DNA of 64,000 nt from RGIG7213 sp045540335 (GTDB lineage Bacteria > Bacillota > Clostridia > Oscillospirales > CAG-272): contig JAZQHC010000005.1 of assembly GCA_045540335.1 (NCBI GenBank), positions 1 to 64,000 of the forward strand, in the 5' to 3' direction. Under the pieces are notes generated by a model. That model had not been told where the DNA came from and did not search any database. It worked only from the letters and a program-made list of their open reading frames with translations. Of the stretch, positions 1 through 7,415 are shown one piece after another. Numbering within the stretch: position 1 is the first letter of the stretch; the number at the start of each line of letters is the position of its first letter. Both the position numbers and the translations under genes were made by a program.

Positions 1-1
1 T

Positions 2-79
2 GTTTGCGTAAACGGTAACAACGCTTGCGACGAAGAAGCAGCTCTTGATAACGAAATCGATATCACTTGGTTCAACTAA
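2..79 (+). CDS. 3' end of an unidentified gene (partial)
   Basis: An open frame enters from the left edge and stops at TAA 77-79, giving the last 25 residues of a protein ending in Ile-Thr-Trp-Phe-Asn. The tip is acidic and contains two cysteines, but it is too short to assign to a family. A strong intrinsic terminator follows within 30 bp, which supports this being the real end of a transcribed gene. Function unknown. Confidence 0.6.
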   Translation, partial: VCVNGNNACDEEAALDNEIDITWFN

Positions 80-106
80 TAGATATCGTATAAATTTCTA
101 CGATAA

Positions 107-140
107 AGCCCGTGTGTTTCAAACACACGGGCTTTTTTAT
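107..140 (+). terminator. Intrinsic terminator of the truncated left-edge gene
   Basis: A perfect 10-bp GC-rich stem (107-116 with 124-133) and a 7-nt loop are followed by a run of T from 133 to 138. It lies 28 bp after the stop codon at 79, so it ends that transcript. Confidence 0.9.
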
Positions 141-535
141 TGGTTATAGACCCCACCTGCAGGTGGTTAGATAGAGGCTTATGCCGATTAGTAATTCCGC
201 CGCTGCGATAGGCTCCTTCCGGGCGGAGCTGTCGAGCGAATGCAGACTGAAGTACAGTTCGTAATGATAAAATTCAGCAAAACGGGACTGTAACGCAGGC
301 TCCTTTCACCGCGTTACGGTCCCCCTTACTTCTCGGAGGAAGGCTTTAAATTTCCACATCTGTGGCGGCAAGGCGCTGTTTGCAAGTGCCAAATGCTTCG
401 GTGGGCTTAAGCCCCGCCGGCAACACGCCCTTATAGGGTTGGGCAAGCCCCCGGCTTAGCCGCCGGTTATGACTATTTTTGATAATCCGCCAAAATCAGC
501 TAATGGTTAAGTTTAATTTTGGGTTTAGGTAATGT
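141..535. repeat. Palindrome-rich non-coding stretch, possible repeat element
   Basis: No convincing gene was found here. The stretch is richer in G+C than its flanks and full of inverted repeats: a perfect 14-bp palindrome at 153-166; a 13-bp stem (one T-G pair) joining 284-296 to 311-323; a 12-bp palindrome at 403-414; and clustered CCGG/GCC motifs at 412-465. The 9-mer AGGCTCCTT occurs twice, at 210-218 and 297-305. This resembles MITE- or REP-like repeats found between genes in gut Clostridia, but a copy number within the genome is needed. A structured RNA is an alternative. Confidence 0.4.
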
Positions 536-555
536 ATGATGCTTTTTATAAAAGA

Positions 556-586
556 ATATGCCGCCCGAAAAATTTAAGCGGCATAT
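556..586 (-). terminator. Probable terminator of azlCD
   Basis: A perfect 9-bp inverted repeat (556-564 with 578-586) sits 20 bp beyond the azlD stop codon. Read on the minus strand it is followed only by a weak T-rich tail (TCTTTTAT), so it is a modest terminator. Confidence 0.5.
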
Positions 587-605
587 CAAACAAAAAGCTA
601 TTATT

Positions 606-914
606 TTATATAATGATAAATTCCAATATTAAAACTATACCGCAGCAGGTGATAGCTACGCGGAAAAGATCAAAGCCCAAATATGCAACTATTATACCGC
701 CGATAAGCGCCGCCGCGCCTGCGTATGGGCTTTGTGTTGCGTGCAGTATTGCGGGAAACGTCATTACGGCGAGCGTTACGTATGGAACGTAATAAAGAAA
801 AGATTTTATAAAAGTATTCGTTATTTCTTTTCGGATAAGCGTAAGGGGCAATACGCGGATAGCGTACGTAACTGCGAACATTATAAGAATGTATATGTAA
901 ATGTTGTGTGTCAT
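606..914 (-). CDS. azlD: AzlD-type branched-chain amino acid export subunit
   Basis: This is a 102-residue, almost wholly hydrophobic protein with about four membrane segments, the size and character of AzlD (AzlD/YgaH family). The family forms the small subunit of a two-part inner-membrane exporter with AzlC and has been linked to branched-chain amino acids and their analogues. The conserved Arg-Val-Leu-Pro near residue 20 fits the family. Its ATG overlaps the azlC stop (ATGA), so the two are translationally coupled. The exact substrate here is unknown. Confidence 0.85.
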   Translation of the reverse strand: MTHNIYIYILIMFAVTYAIRVLPLTLIRKEITNTFIKSFLYYVPYVTLAVMTFPAILHATQSPYAGAAALIGGIIVAYLGFDLFRVAITCCGIVLILEFIII

Positions 915-1648
915 TGTGCGCCCTGCCTTTCATCATCTTTTTTAGGAAACAGAATGGCGGCAACAGTCGAAATTACAACTGTAAGAAGGATCGTTCGCGT
1001 GCCTTCTGTTAAATTAGATATAACGGGGGCGTACGTTGCGGCAAGGCTGAATACGAAAGATACTGCAATGATAAGTGCCACGGTTTTGCTTTGCTTCGCC
1101 TGCGGAATTATTACTGCCAAAAACATACCGAATAAAGCCACGCTAAACGCACTTACAAATCTTTCGGGCAGCAAATTGCCTGCAATTATGCCTATCATAG
1201 TGCCGATTGCCCACGGCGGCGCGGCGGTAACGGCAGCACCGAAGCTGTAATAAGGATTTAAATATCCCGGGCGTGCGATGGCAATGCCGAATAATTCGTC
1301 TGTAAGATGAAACGCCATCATCATTCTGTGTAAAAGAGATGTTTTAGGGTGCAAACGTTGGCTTTCTGCACAGCCCATCAGCAAATATCTGATATTTGCC
1401 ACAAGTGTGGCAAGCGCTATTTCAAAATAGGCGGCATCAGATGCGATTACGGTAAAGCCTGCGTATTCGCCTGCAGAGGCACTGCACAAGAAGCTTGCCA
1501 ATAAGCCTTGAAATGCGGAAAGCCCTGCGTTTCTTGCCGCTATACCTAATGAAAACGAAACTGCCAAATATCCAAGGCCGATGGGAATACCGTCCATCAT
1601 TCCGCGCTTGAAAGAAGATCTGTTATTTTTAAACCCCGAAGAGCACAT
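911..1648 (-). CDS. azlC: AzlC-type branched-chain amino acid permease
   Basis: A 245-residue membrane protein matching the AzlC/YgaZ family, the large subunit of a branched-chain amino acid efflux pair. The N-terminal half carries the family pattern Gly-x-Pro-Ile-x-x-Gly-Tyr near residues 20-30 and a Ser-Ala-Ser-Ala-Gly segment around residue 57. Several long hydrophobic stretches follow. The start has AAAGGCGA about six bases upstream on the minus strand. It is first in a two-gene operon with azlD (4-base overlap) behind a good sigma-A-like promoter. Confidence 0.88.
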   Translation of the reverse strand: MCSSGFKNNRSSFKRGMMDGIPIGLGYLAVSFSLGIAARNAGLSAFQGLLASFLCSASAGEYAGFTVIASDAAYFEIALATLVANIRYLLMGCAESQRLHPKTSLLHRMMMAFHLTDELFGIAIARPGYLNPYYSFGAAVTAAPPWAIGTMIGIIAGNLLPERFVSAFSVALFGMFLAVIIPQAKQSKTVALIIAVSFVFSLAATYAPVISNLTEGTRTILLTVVISTVAAILFPKKDDERQGAQ

Positions 1649-1677
1649 TATATCGCCTTTCTTTTTGTAATGAAAGT

Positions 1678-1706
1678 ATTATACAACACAAAAAGAATAA
1701 TGTAAA
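1678..1706 (-). promoter_or_regulatory. Promoter of azlCD
   Basis: On the minus strand, TTTACA (1701-1706) and TATAAT (1678-1683) are separated by exactly 17 bp. They lie 30 bp upstream of the azlC start. Confidence 0.7.
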
Positions 1707-1771
1707 GGCAAAAAGACCGAATTTTACATTAAAAATGTCGAAAAAAGCTTTTATTGCTTGCAAAAATAAAA

Positions 1772-1814
1772 AAACAGGCTGTGAAATACGTTGCCCGCAT
1801 TCTGCATCCTGTTT
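1772..1814 (-). terminator. Probable terminator of spo0A
   Basis: Downstream of the spo0A stop, a 7-bp outer stem (AAACAGG with CCTGTTT) encloses an inner 6-bp stem with a 5-nt loop. The outer stem is followed on the minus strand by a run of about eight T. The stacked arrangement is plausible but not textbook. The rest of 1649-1903 holds only the azlC promoter. Confidence 0.5.
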
Positions 1815-1903
1815 TGATATTGGCAGTATTTGAAAGGTGTAAATTGTCTGGCGTTGCTTCTAAACACAGAACCGTTGCCGGAAATTTACCGTTTGCAAAC
1901 TTA

Positions 1904-2677
1904 TTATCTGATGTTGTTTTTTAAACGAAGGTTATCCGCAATCATCGCGATAAATTCGCTGTTAGTAGGCTTTCCGCGGTTGTTTTGTATGGTGTATCCG
2001 AAATAGGAATTAAGCACGTCAACATCGCCCCTGTCCCACGCTACTTCTATTGCGTGGCGAATCGCACGTTCTACCCGTGACGGCGTCGTTTGGTACATTT
2101 TTGCTACCTCGGGATACAGTACCTTTGTTACGGAATTGATAACGGTATTATCTTTGATGGACATAAGTATAGCGCAACGCAGATATTGGTATCCCTTGAT
2201 ATGTGCCGGAACGCCTATTTCGTGTATTATTTTTGTGATTTGCGTTTCCATGGCGTTATCGTTTGATTGCGAACGGAAAAATTCGCCGTTTTCCGTTTTC
2301 ATAGAATACAATCTTCGCATTCTGTCGATAAGAACGTTAAAATCTACGGGCTTCGTCATACAATATGCCGCGCCTGCTTCGTCTGCTTCGATATATACGT
2401 TTTGGTTGTTGATAACCGAAAGAATTATAAATTCGGGTAAATTATCTGCCCCTAAACGGCTTTTCGCTTCTCTTATCAGGTGTGGTCCGTCGATACGGGG
2501 AAGCCACATGTCGCACAATACGAAATCATACCCGTTGTATTTGATTTTTTCGAGGGCATCCTCTCCGTTAGAGGATTCGTCGATAATGCAATTTACGCTT
2601 TTCTTTAAATTTTCACGGCACAGCATTCTGAATTCAAGGTTTGCATCCGCTACAAGAACCTTTACTTTTATTTCCAT
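1904..2677 (-). CDS. spo0A: Sporulation master response regulator Spo0A
   Basis: A 257-residue protein with an N-terminal receiver domain (about 1-125) and a C-terminal Spo0A DNA-binding domain (about 150-250). The latter holds the near-invariant blocks IHEIGVPAHIKGY, SRVERAIRHAIEVAW and KPTNSEFIAM. The phosphoacceptor is Asp56 in LCDMWLP and the switch lysine is Lys109. The acidic pocket is altered: the usual Asp-Asp pair reads Asp11-Ala12. Spo0A commits cells to sporulation and controls stationary-phase genes, so its presence places the organism in a spore-former lineage. The start has AAAGGAAA upstream. Its promoter contains two copies of an unusual operator. Confidence 0.96.
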   Translation of the reverse strand: MEIKVKVLVADANLEFRMLCRENLKKSVNCIIDESSNGEDALEKIKYNGYDFVLCDMWLPRIDGPHLIREAKSRLGADNLPEFIILSVINNQNVYIEADEAGAAYCMTKPVDFNVLIDRMRRLYSMKTENGEFFRSQSNDNAMETQITKIIHEIGVPAHIKGYQYLRCAILMSIKDNTVINSVTKVLYPEVAKMYQTTPSRVERAIRHAIEVAWDRGDVDVLNSYFGYTIQNNRGKPTNSEFIAMIADNLRLKNNIR

Positions 2678-2717
2678 TATAATTTCCTTTCTGTAAGTTA
2701 TTGTTTATTACACGAAT

Positions 2718-2746
2718 ATATTACCATAAATTGGTAAAATTTGCAA
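2718..2746 (-). promoter_or_regulatory. Promoter of spo0A
   Basis: On the minus strand, TTGCAA (2741-2746) and TAATAT (2718-2723) are 17 bp apart, about 40 bp upstream of the start codon. The spacer is almost wholly filled by operator copy 1, so a protein bound there should block RNA polymerase. Confidence 0.65.
2721..2737. promoter_or_regulatory. Operator-like palindrome, copy 1, inside the spo0A promoter
   Basis: The site has the form TTACCA-N5-TGGTAA and lies between, and just touching, the -10 element of spo0A. An extended arm (2731-2742) is an exact reverse complement of 2762-2773, so copies 1 and 2 could also pair as a 12-bp stem across a 19-nt loop. The binding protein is unknown. Confidence 0.6.
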
Positions 2747-2766
2747 TACCATTTATAACTTAAATT

Positions 2767-2783
2767 TTACCAAAATTTGGTAA
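2767..2783. promoter_or_regulatory. Operator-like palindrome, copy 2, upstream of the spo0A -35
   Basis: A perfect 17-bp palindrome about one central base, with the same TTACCA-N5-TGGTAA form as copy 1. The centres are 46 bp apart. It lies upstream of the -35 hexamer, consistent with cooperative binding or looping of one regulator over the spo0A promoter. Confidence 0.6.
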
Positions 2784-2850
2784 TATGCTTTGTGCATTGC
2801 GCCGAAAAAAATAAGAAAAAAGAATTAAAACCGCGAATAAAAACGAAAGA

Positions 2851-4539
2851 TTATTCTTCGCACGCTGCCTTTGCGGAAATTATGCTTTTAATGGCTTTTA
2901 AATCAAATTTTGCCTTTCGGGTGTAGGTATAAATACCGTTTTGTTCTTGCTCGACGTCGGTTAATTGCGTATAACAAAACGCGCACAGATTTTCGTTTTT
3001 AAGCAGTACGGATACAAGCCCCTCAAGGCGTTGCATAAACTCTTCCATTGTTTTGGGTGCGTTGCCGTAGCCCCATGCATCATCTTCGGAACGATTTTCC
3101 CAATACGACGTTCCGCCAAATTCGGAAACAAAGCAAAGCTTGTCTGTATATGGCACGCCGAAAGCATCTTTTCCCATCGGGTCGGTTATGTTGGCGTTTA
3201 ATTTTTCGGGGTCTTGCTCGTAGGTGTGGCAATCAAGCATATCACATACGCCGTCAACGTGTGTCCAGCCGCTGCAATCTATAAATATGCGTGTGTTGTC
3301 TATTGATTTTGTAATATTATAAAGCGTTTTTACAAATTCTGCATCTTGGTTGTGCTGCGTTTCATTTAATGGGCACCAGCCGATAATACACGGGTGGTTG
3401 TAATCGCGGTTTAATATTTCTACCCATTCGTTTATAAAGCCCTTCCAGCCTTCAGGGCGCGATATATCAAGGCCCCAGTTTGCATGCTCGCCCCAAACAA
3501 GGTATCCCATTTTATCACAATGATAGAGAAAACGCGGTTCGAAAACCTTTTGGTGAAGCCTTGCACCGTTAAAGCCGCAATCAAGCGAAAGCTGTATGTC
3601 GTTTTTTAAATCGCTTTCGCAAGGGGCAGTAAAAATGCCGTTGGGATAAAAGCCTTGGTCAAGCACGAACCTTCCGAATATGCTTTTTTTGTTAAGGTAC
3701 AGGCGGTGGTCGTTATAGGCCACGCTTCTTATGCCGAAATAGCTTTTGATCTTATCTTCTCCCAGAGATATCTGCACGGTGTAAAGATTGGGATTTTGTG
3801 TATCCCACAATTTTGGCGATTCTATTTTAATAATGGCAGATGCGGTATTACCGTTTACGACGGCACTTACTTCGCCAACGGGATCGTTTTCAAAATAAAC
3901 GCGCACGTTCAAGTCTTTTCCGTGTGAATTAACGGCAGAAGCATTGATAATAACGTTTCCGCTTATATCGGGGGTGAATTTTACAGCTTCAACGTAGCTT
4001 TTTGGAACGGATTCAAGAAAAACCGTTTGCCAGATGCCCGTTGTACGTGTGTAAAAGCACCCAAATGAGCCAAAGCGCGGGCTTTGCTTGCCGCATGGCT
4101 GATTGCCGCTTCTTGTATCGTCATATGCGCATACCGTTATAATATTTGTACCCGAATGTAACAGATCACCGATTACAGCCTTTATCGGCGTAAAACCGCC
4201 GAAATGCTCTTTGCAAAACGTGCCGTTTACCCATATCTTTGTATGGTAATCACACGCACCGATGGTAAGAATAACGTTGCCCTTTAAAAAATCCTCGTCT
4301 AAAACGACAGTTTTTTTGTACCATACGCAAGCCATAAAATCTTTATTTTGCACGACTGAAAGCTCGCTTTCGGGGCAAAAGGGAACTATTATTTTTCCGC
4401 TTAACGTATTTTTGTTTTGCAAGCCGCGTTCTTCGCCGCTTTGCGAATTGTCGATTTCAAAATCCCATTCGCCGTTAAGATTTATCCAATTTTCTCTTTC
4501 AAATTGAGGATTGGGGTGTTCCGGTCTTGGAATACACAT
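2851..4539 (-). CDS. Glycoside hydrolase family 2 (beta-glycosidase)
   Basis: A 562-residue GH2 protein: an N-terminal jelly-roll sugar-binding domain (about 1-170), an immunoglobulin-like domain (about 175-270) and a TIM barrel (about 275-560). The acid/base glutamate is Glu393 in PLNET and the likely nucleophile is Glu473 in VSEFGG. No signal peptide is seen, so it probably acts in the cytoplasm on imported oligosaccharides. It is shorter than classic beta-galactosidases and could be a beta-glucuronidase or beta-galactosidase. The start follows GAAAGGAAGGG. It lies 72 bp downstream of the serine hydrolase gene on the same strand and may be cotranscribed with it. Confidence 0.88.
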   Translation of the reverse strand: MCIPRPEHPNPQFERENWINLNGEWDFEIDNSQSGEERGLQNKNTLSGKIIVPFCPESELSVVQNKDFMACVWYKKTVVLDEDFLKGNVILTIGACDYHTKIWVNGTFCKEHFGGFTPIKAVIGDLLHSGTNIITVCAYDDTRSGNQPCGKQSPRFGSFGCFYTRTTGIWQTVFLESVPKSYVEAVKFTPDISGNVIINASAVNSHGKDLNVRVYFENDPVGEVSAVVNGNTASAIIKIESPKLWDTQNPNLYTVQISLGEDKIKSYFGIRSVAYNDHRLYLNKKSIFGRFVLDQGFYPNGIFTAPCESDLKNDIQLSLDCGFNGARLHQKVFEPRFLYHCDKMGYLVWGEHANWGLDISRPEGWKGFINEWVEILNRDYNHPCIIGWCPLNETQHNQDAEFVKTLYNITKSIDNTRIFIDCSGWTHVDGVCDMLDCHTYEQDPEKLNANITDPMGKDAFGVPYTDKLCFVSEFGGTSYWENRSEDDAWGYGNAPKTMEEFMQRLEGLVSVLLKNENLCAFCYTQLTDVEQEQNGIYTYTRKAKFDLKAIKSIISAKAACEE

Positions 4540-4611
4540 ATTTGACCCTTCCTTTCATATAAAGGCTTTATTTGTATTGAAATTTTTTTGCGTTTGGGGT
4601 ATAATAATATA

Positions 4612-5739
4612 TCAAGAATGCTTCAATCGCATACAATCTGCCATTGCACAGTTGTGAAAAACGCGCCTGAAACGGAATATCTTATCGTTTGCGCGCGTGT
4701 AATGTACGCGGTTGGTTAACAGTATTGCGAATATACCGGTGCCGATATCAACGAAAAGGGAATTACCCGTGAATCCAAGGTGCCCGAAAGAACCAACCTT
4801 AAAAAGATCGCCGCACGGCGCCATTACCCCGCGTGAAAGATAAAATCCCAAGCCCCTGTCTTCTACGGGAATATTCGGCGTGTGGTTTTGAATTGCTTTT
4901 TCGAACATTGGCGGCGTTATTATCCGTTTGCCCTTGTATTCGCCGCCGCGCGCAAGCATTGTTGCGAATTTACATACGTCGTCAATACAGGAAAAAACGC
5001 CTGCATTGCCGGAAATACCGCCCGCAAAACGCGCGTTTTCATCGTGAACGACGCCTTCGATATACTTTCCTTGCGTTGGTGAATATTCTTCACACACACA
5101 TTCAAGATCCCACAGCTTGGGGTTTTCTTTAGGTGTATATCCCGTTTTTGACATATTAAGCGGCTCGAAAACGTATTTTTCCGCAAGTGCGTCAAGCCGC
5201 ATACCCGTTATTTTTTGCAGTATTTCGCCCAAAACGATAAAGCCCATGCAAGAATATTCAACCCTTTCTCCCGTAGGGTAAAAAAGCGGTTGCTGTAAAA
5301 TGGTATCAACTATTTCGTCGGGTGTTCGGCACATGTTATATAATTGAAAATGCGGATGTATTCCGCTTGAATGCGTAAGCAAGCTGCGTATTGTTATATC
5401 CCTTTTGTCTTGCGGTGCGCTTATAAATCTGCCTATCGTATCATCAAGGCACATTTCGCCTTCTTCAATAAGGCGCAGTGCTACGGGCGTCGTTGCAAGT
5501 ATTTTCGAAAGCGACGCCATATCGAAAAGCGTATTTTCCGTTACAAGGGGTGCGTTTGGCGGTATTTTGCCATCAAATACACCGTTTGGCTGTTCGTTGC
5601 CAAGGATAACGCGCCTGTAACCCTTTACGCCTTTAAGATATATTCTGTCTTTATCGCCCACGGCGTACGCCGCGCAGGGAAAGATGCGCTCGTCTATGGC
5701 GCGTTGGATAAGCTGTTCTGTTTTTTCGAAATAATTCAT
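4612..5739 (-). CDS. Beta-lactamase-fold serine hydrolase (class C/esterase type)
   Basis: A 375-residue member of the beta-lactamase/penicillin-binding superfamily. The SxxK motif is Ser76-Leu-Ser-Lys79. The usual Tyr-x-Asn reads Tyr162-Ser-Cys164, and the third motif is His-Leu-Gly near residue 314. There is no signal peptide or membrane segment, so it is unlikely to confer antibiotic resistance. Family members include esterases, D-aminopeptidases and amide hydrolases. The start chosen is the ATG preceded by AAGGAA; an in-frame upstream ATG would run into the divergent radical SAM gene and lacks a ribosome site. It may form an operon with the GH2 gene. Confidence 0.82.
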   Translation of the reverse strand: MNYFEKTEQLIQRAIDERIFPCAAYAVGDKDRIYLKGVKGYRRVILGNEQPNGVFDGKIPPNAPLVTENTLFDMASLSKILATTPVALRLIEEGEMCLDDTIGRFISAPQDKRDITIRSLLTHSSGIHPHFQLYNMCRTPDEIVDTILQQPLFYPTGERVEYSCMGFIVLGEILQKITGMRLDALAEKYVFEPLNMSKTGYTPKENPKLWDLECVCEEYSPTQGKYIEGVVHDENARFAGGISGNAGVFSCIDDVCKFATMLARGGEYKGKRIITPPMFEKAIQNHTPNIPVEDRGLGFYLSRGVMAPCGDLFKVGSFGHLGFTGNSLFVDIGTGIFAILLTNRVHYTRANDKIFRFRRVFHNCAMADCMRLKHS

Positions 5740-5785
5740 TTTACGGCCGGTTCCTTTCTTATATGCCGTTATATCGGAGATTTGT

Positions 5786-6667
5786 ATGATTTGTAATTTA
5801 TGTCCGCGTAATTGCGGAATCAACAGAGAAGAAAAACGCGGGTATTGCGGCGCGCCCGAATCTGCAAAGATTGCGCGTGCCTCGCTTCATATGTGGGAAG
5901 AGCCGCCCATTAGCGGTAAAAACGGCTCGGGCGCGGTGTTTTTCTCGCACTGTAATTTGAAATGCGTGTTTTGTCAAAACCATAGAATAAGTGCAGACGG
6001 TATCGGCAAAGAAGTAACGCCGTACACTTTGGCTGAAATATTTATGCGATTGCAGGAAAACGGGGCGGAAAATATAAATCTGGTTTCTGCAACGCCGTAC
6101 GTACTTTCCGTTATTAAGGCGTTGGATACGTGTAAGGATAAGCTTTCAATACCGATAATATGGAATACGGGCGGATATGAAAGTGCGGAAACACTTGATA
6201 TGCTGAACGGATACGTAGATATCTACTTGCCTGATATAAAGTTTATTTCACGCGAGCTTGCAAAAAAATATCTTAACGCACCGGATTACCCCGAATATGC
6301 GATAAACGCACTTGAAAAGATGCTTTTGCAGGTAGGAAAAGAAGCTTATAAAGAAAACGGAATGATGAAAAGCGGCGTTATAGTAAGGCATCTTGTTATG
6401 CCGTCGCATAAGGATGAATCTATAAAAATATTAAATTTTTTAGCCGAAAAATTCGGTACAGATGCGTATTCTTTAAGCCTTATGCGCCAATATTACCCAT
6501 GCCACAAGGCAAAAAATATGCCCGAAATAAACCGAAAGCTTACTACCTATGAATACGATAAGGTACAAGAAGAAGCACAACGGCTTGGCTTTCACGGCTT
6601 TTCGCAAGAAAAAGAATCCGCCGATGAAAAATACACCCCTGAATTTGATCTTTCAGGTGTTCTTTAA
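5786..6667 (+). CDS. Radical SAM protein, PflA/PflX-like
   Basis: A 293-residue radical SAM protein. The SAM-cluster motif CxxxCxxC is Cys56, Cys60, Cys63 in HCNLKCVFCQN. The extra N-terminal cysteines (Cys3, Cys6, Cys10, Cys21) are typical of the PflX/COG1313 group, related to pyruvate formate-lyase activating enzymes. The target protein is unknown; no glycyl-radical enzyme is nearby. GGAG lies six bases before the ATG. It is divergent from the serine hydrolase gene with only 46 bp between starts and ends at a two-sided terminator. Confidence 0.88.
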   Translation: MICNLCPRNCGINREEKRGYCGAPESAKIARASLHMWEEPPISGKNGSGAVFFSHCNLKCVFCQNHRISADGIGKEVTPYTLAEIFMRLQENGAENINLVSATPYVLSVIKALDTCKDKLSIPIIWNTGGYESAETLDMLNGYVDIYLPDIKFISRELAKKYLNAPDYPEYAINALEKMLLQVGKEAYKENGMMKSGVIVRHLVMPSHKDESIKILNFLAEKFGTDAYSLSLMRQYYPCHKAKNMPEINRKLTTYEYDKVQEEAQRLGFHGFSQEKESADEKYTPEFDLSGVL

Positions 6668-6677
6668 GCATACTAAT

Positions 6678-6713
6678 AACCGAATGGACGTTTTTTTTAG
6701 TCCATTCGGTTTT
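6678..6713. terminator. Bidirectional terminator between convergent genes
   Basis: A perfect 12-bp stem (6678-6689 with 6700-6711) with a T-rich 10-nt loop lies between the radical SAM stop and the HTH gene stop. The plus-strand T tail is four bases long. It most likely serves both converging transcripts. Confidence 0.8.
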
Positions 6714-6718
6714 GATGT

Positions 6719-6943
6719 TTAAGGTTGTTCGTCTTCTTCGTCGGGCAGATATTCAAGTATGTCGCCCGGTTGGCACTGAAGCTCTCTGCATATAGCCTCC
6801 AACGTGGAAAAGCGTATGGCCTTGGCTTTATTTGTTTTTAAAATAGAAAGATTTGCCTGCGTAATGCCTACCTTTGCGGCAAGCGTGCCGGAAGACATTT
6901 TTCTTTTTGCCAGCATTATATCAACGTTAACTACGATCGCCAT
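6719..6943 (-). CDS. Small Cro/CI-type HTH regulator
   Basis: A 74-residue stand-alone helix-turn-helix protein of the XRE/YozG type. The recognition region is around residues 18-50, with the typical QPGDILEY near residue 57 and an acidic tail. Small regulators of this kind usually travel with a DUF2975 membrane protein, and here the DUF2975 gene lies 9 bp upstream. The pair is probably a membrane-linked regulatory unit whose signal is unknown. Confidence 0.88.
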   Translation of the reverse strand: MAIVVNVDIMLAKRKMSSGTLAAKVGITQANLSILKTNKAKAIRFSTLEAICRELQCQPGDILEYLPDEEDEQP

Positions 6944-6952
6944 TATGCCACC

Positions 6953-7414
6953 TCATATAGTCAGATCGTTTTCGGATTTGATCTCTACCGCTTCACAAAA
7001 GAGATTCTTTATAACGCGGATAACAAGCCCGAAAATAACCGCAGCAACGCTTATCATAAAGGAAAGCAAAATAAAGTACGTCAATACGAAAAATACAACG
7101 GCGGTTGCAAAGCAGCACCATGATATATACCGCAGGTATTTTACGTTTTTGGGGTCGAACACAACGTCCTTTTTTATATTGGATAACAACCTGTCAAGCG
7201 CACAGCACGCAGCAAAAACAAACACCGCCGCACAGTACAGTGCAACAGTCAACGGTATGCGTATATGCTGCGAGGTTTCTGCCACAAGCGTTCCGCAATA
7301 TACCTTTACGGCAAACGGAATACAAACGGCAAAAATAACGTCAATAACGGTCATGGCCCTTACAAGCGCGTGCGAAAGCATCATTGATTTGTATTTTGTC
7401 CAGAAATTCTTCAT
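6953..7414 (-). CDS. DUF2975-type four-helix membrane protein
   Basis: A 153-residue protein with four hydrophobic segments in a DUF2975-like layout and the charged loop DPKNVKYLRYISWC between helices two and three. The ATG at 7414 lies one base after the stop of the HAD gene, which suggests translational coupling. A TTG five codons upstream is also possible. Members of this family sit beside YozG-type regulators, as here. Function unknown. Confidence 0.8.
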   Translation of the reverse strand: MKNFWTKYKSMMLSHALVRAMTVIDVIFAVCIPFAVKVYCGTLVAETSQHIRIPLTVALYCAAVFVFAACCALDRLLSNIKKDVVFDPKNVKYLRYISWCCFATAVVFFVLTYFILLSFMISVAAVIFGLVIRVIKNLFCEAVEIKSENDLTI

Positions 7415-7415
7415 A

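Noticed and set aside
4612..5739. Antibiotic-resistance beta-lactamase
   Set aside because: No signal peptide, and the second motif is Tyr-Ser-Cys rather than Tyr-x-Asn; it fits the esterase-like class better.
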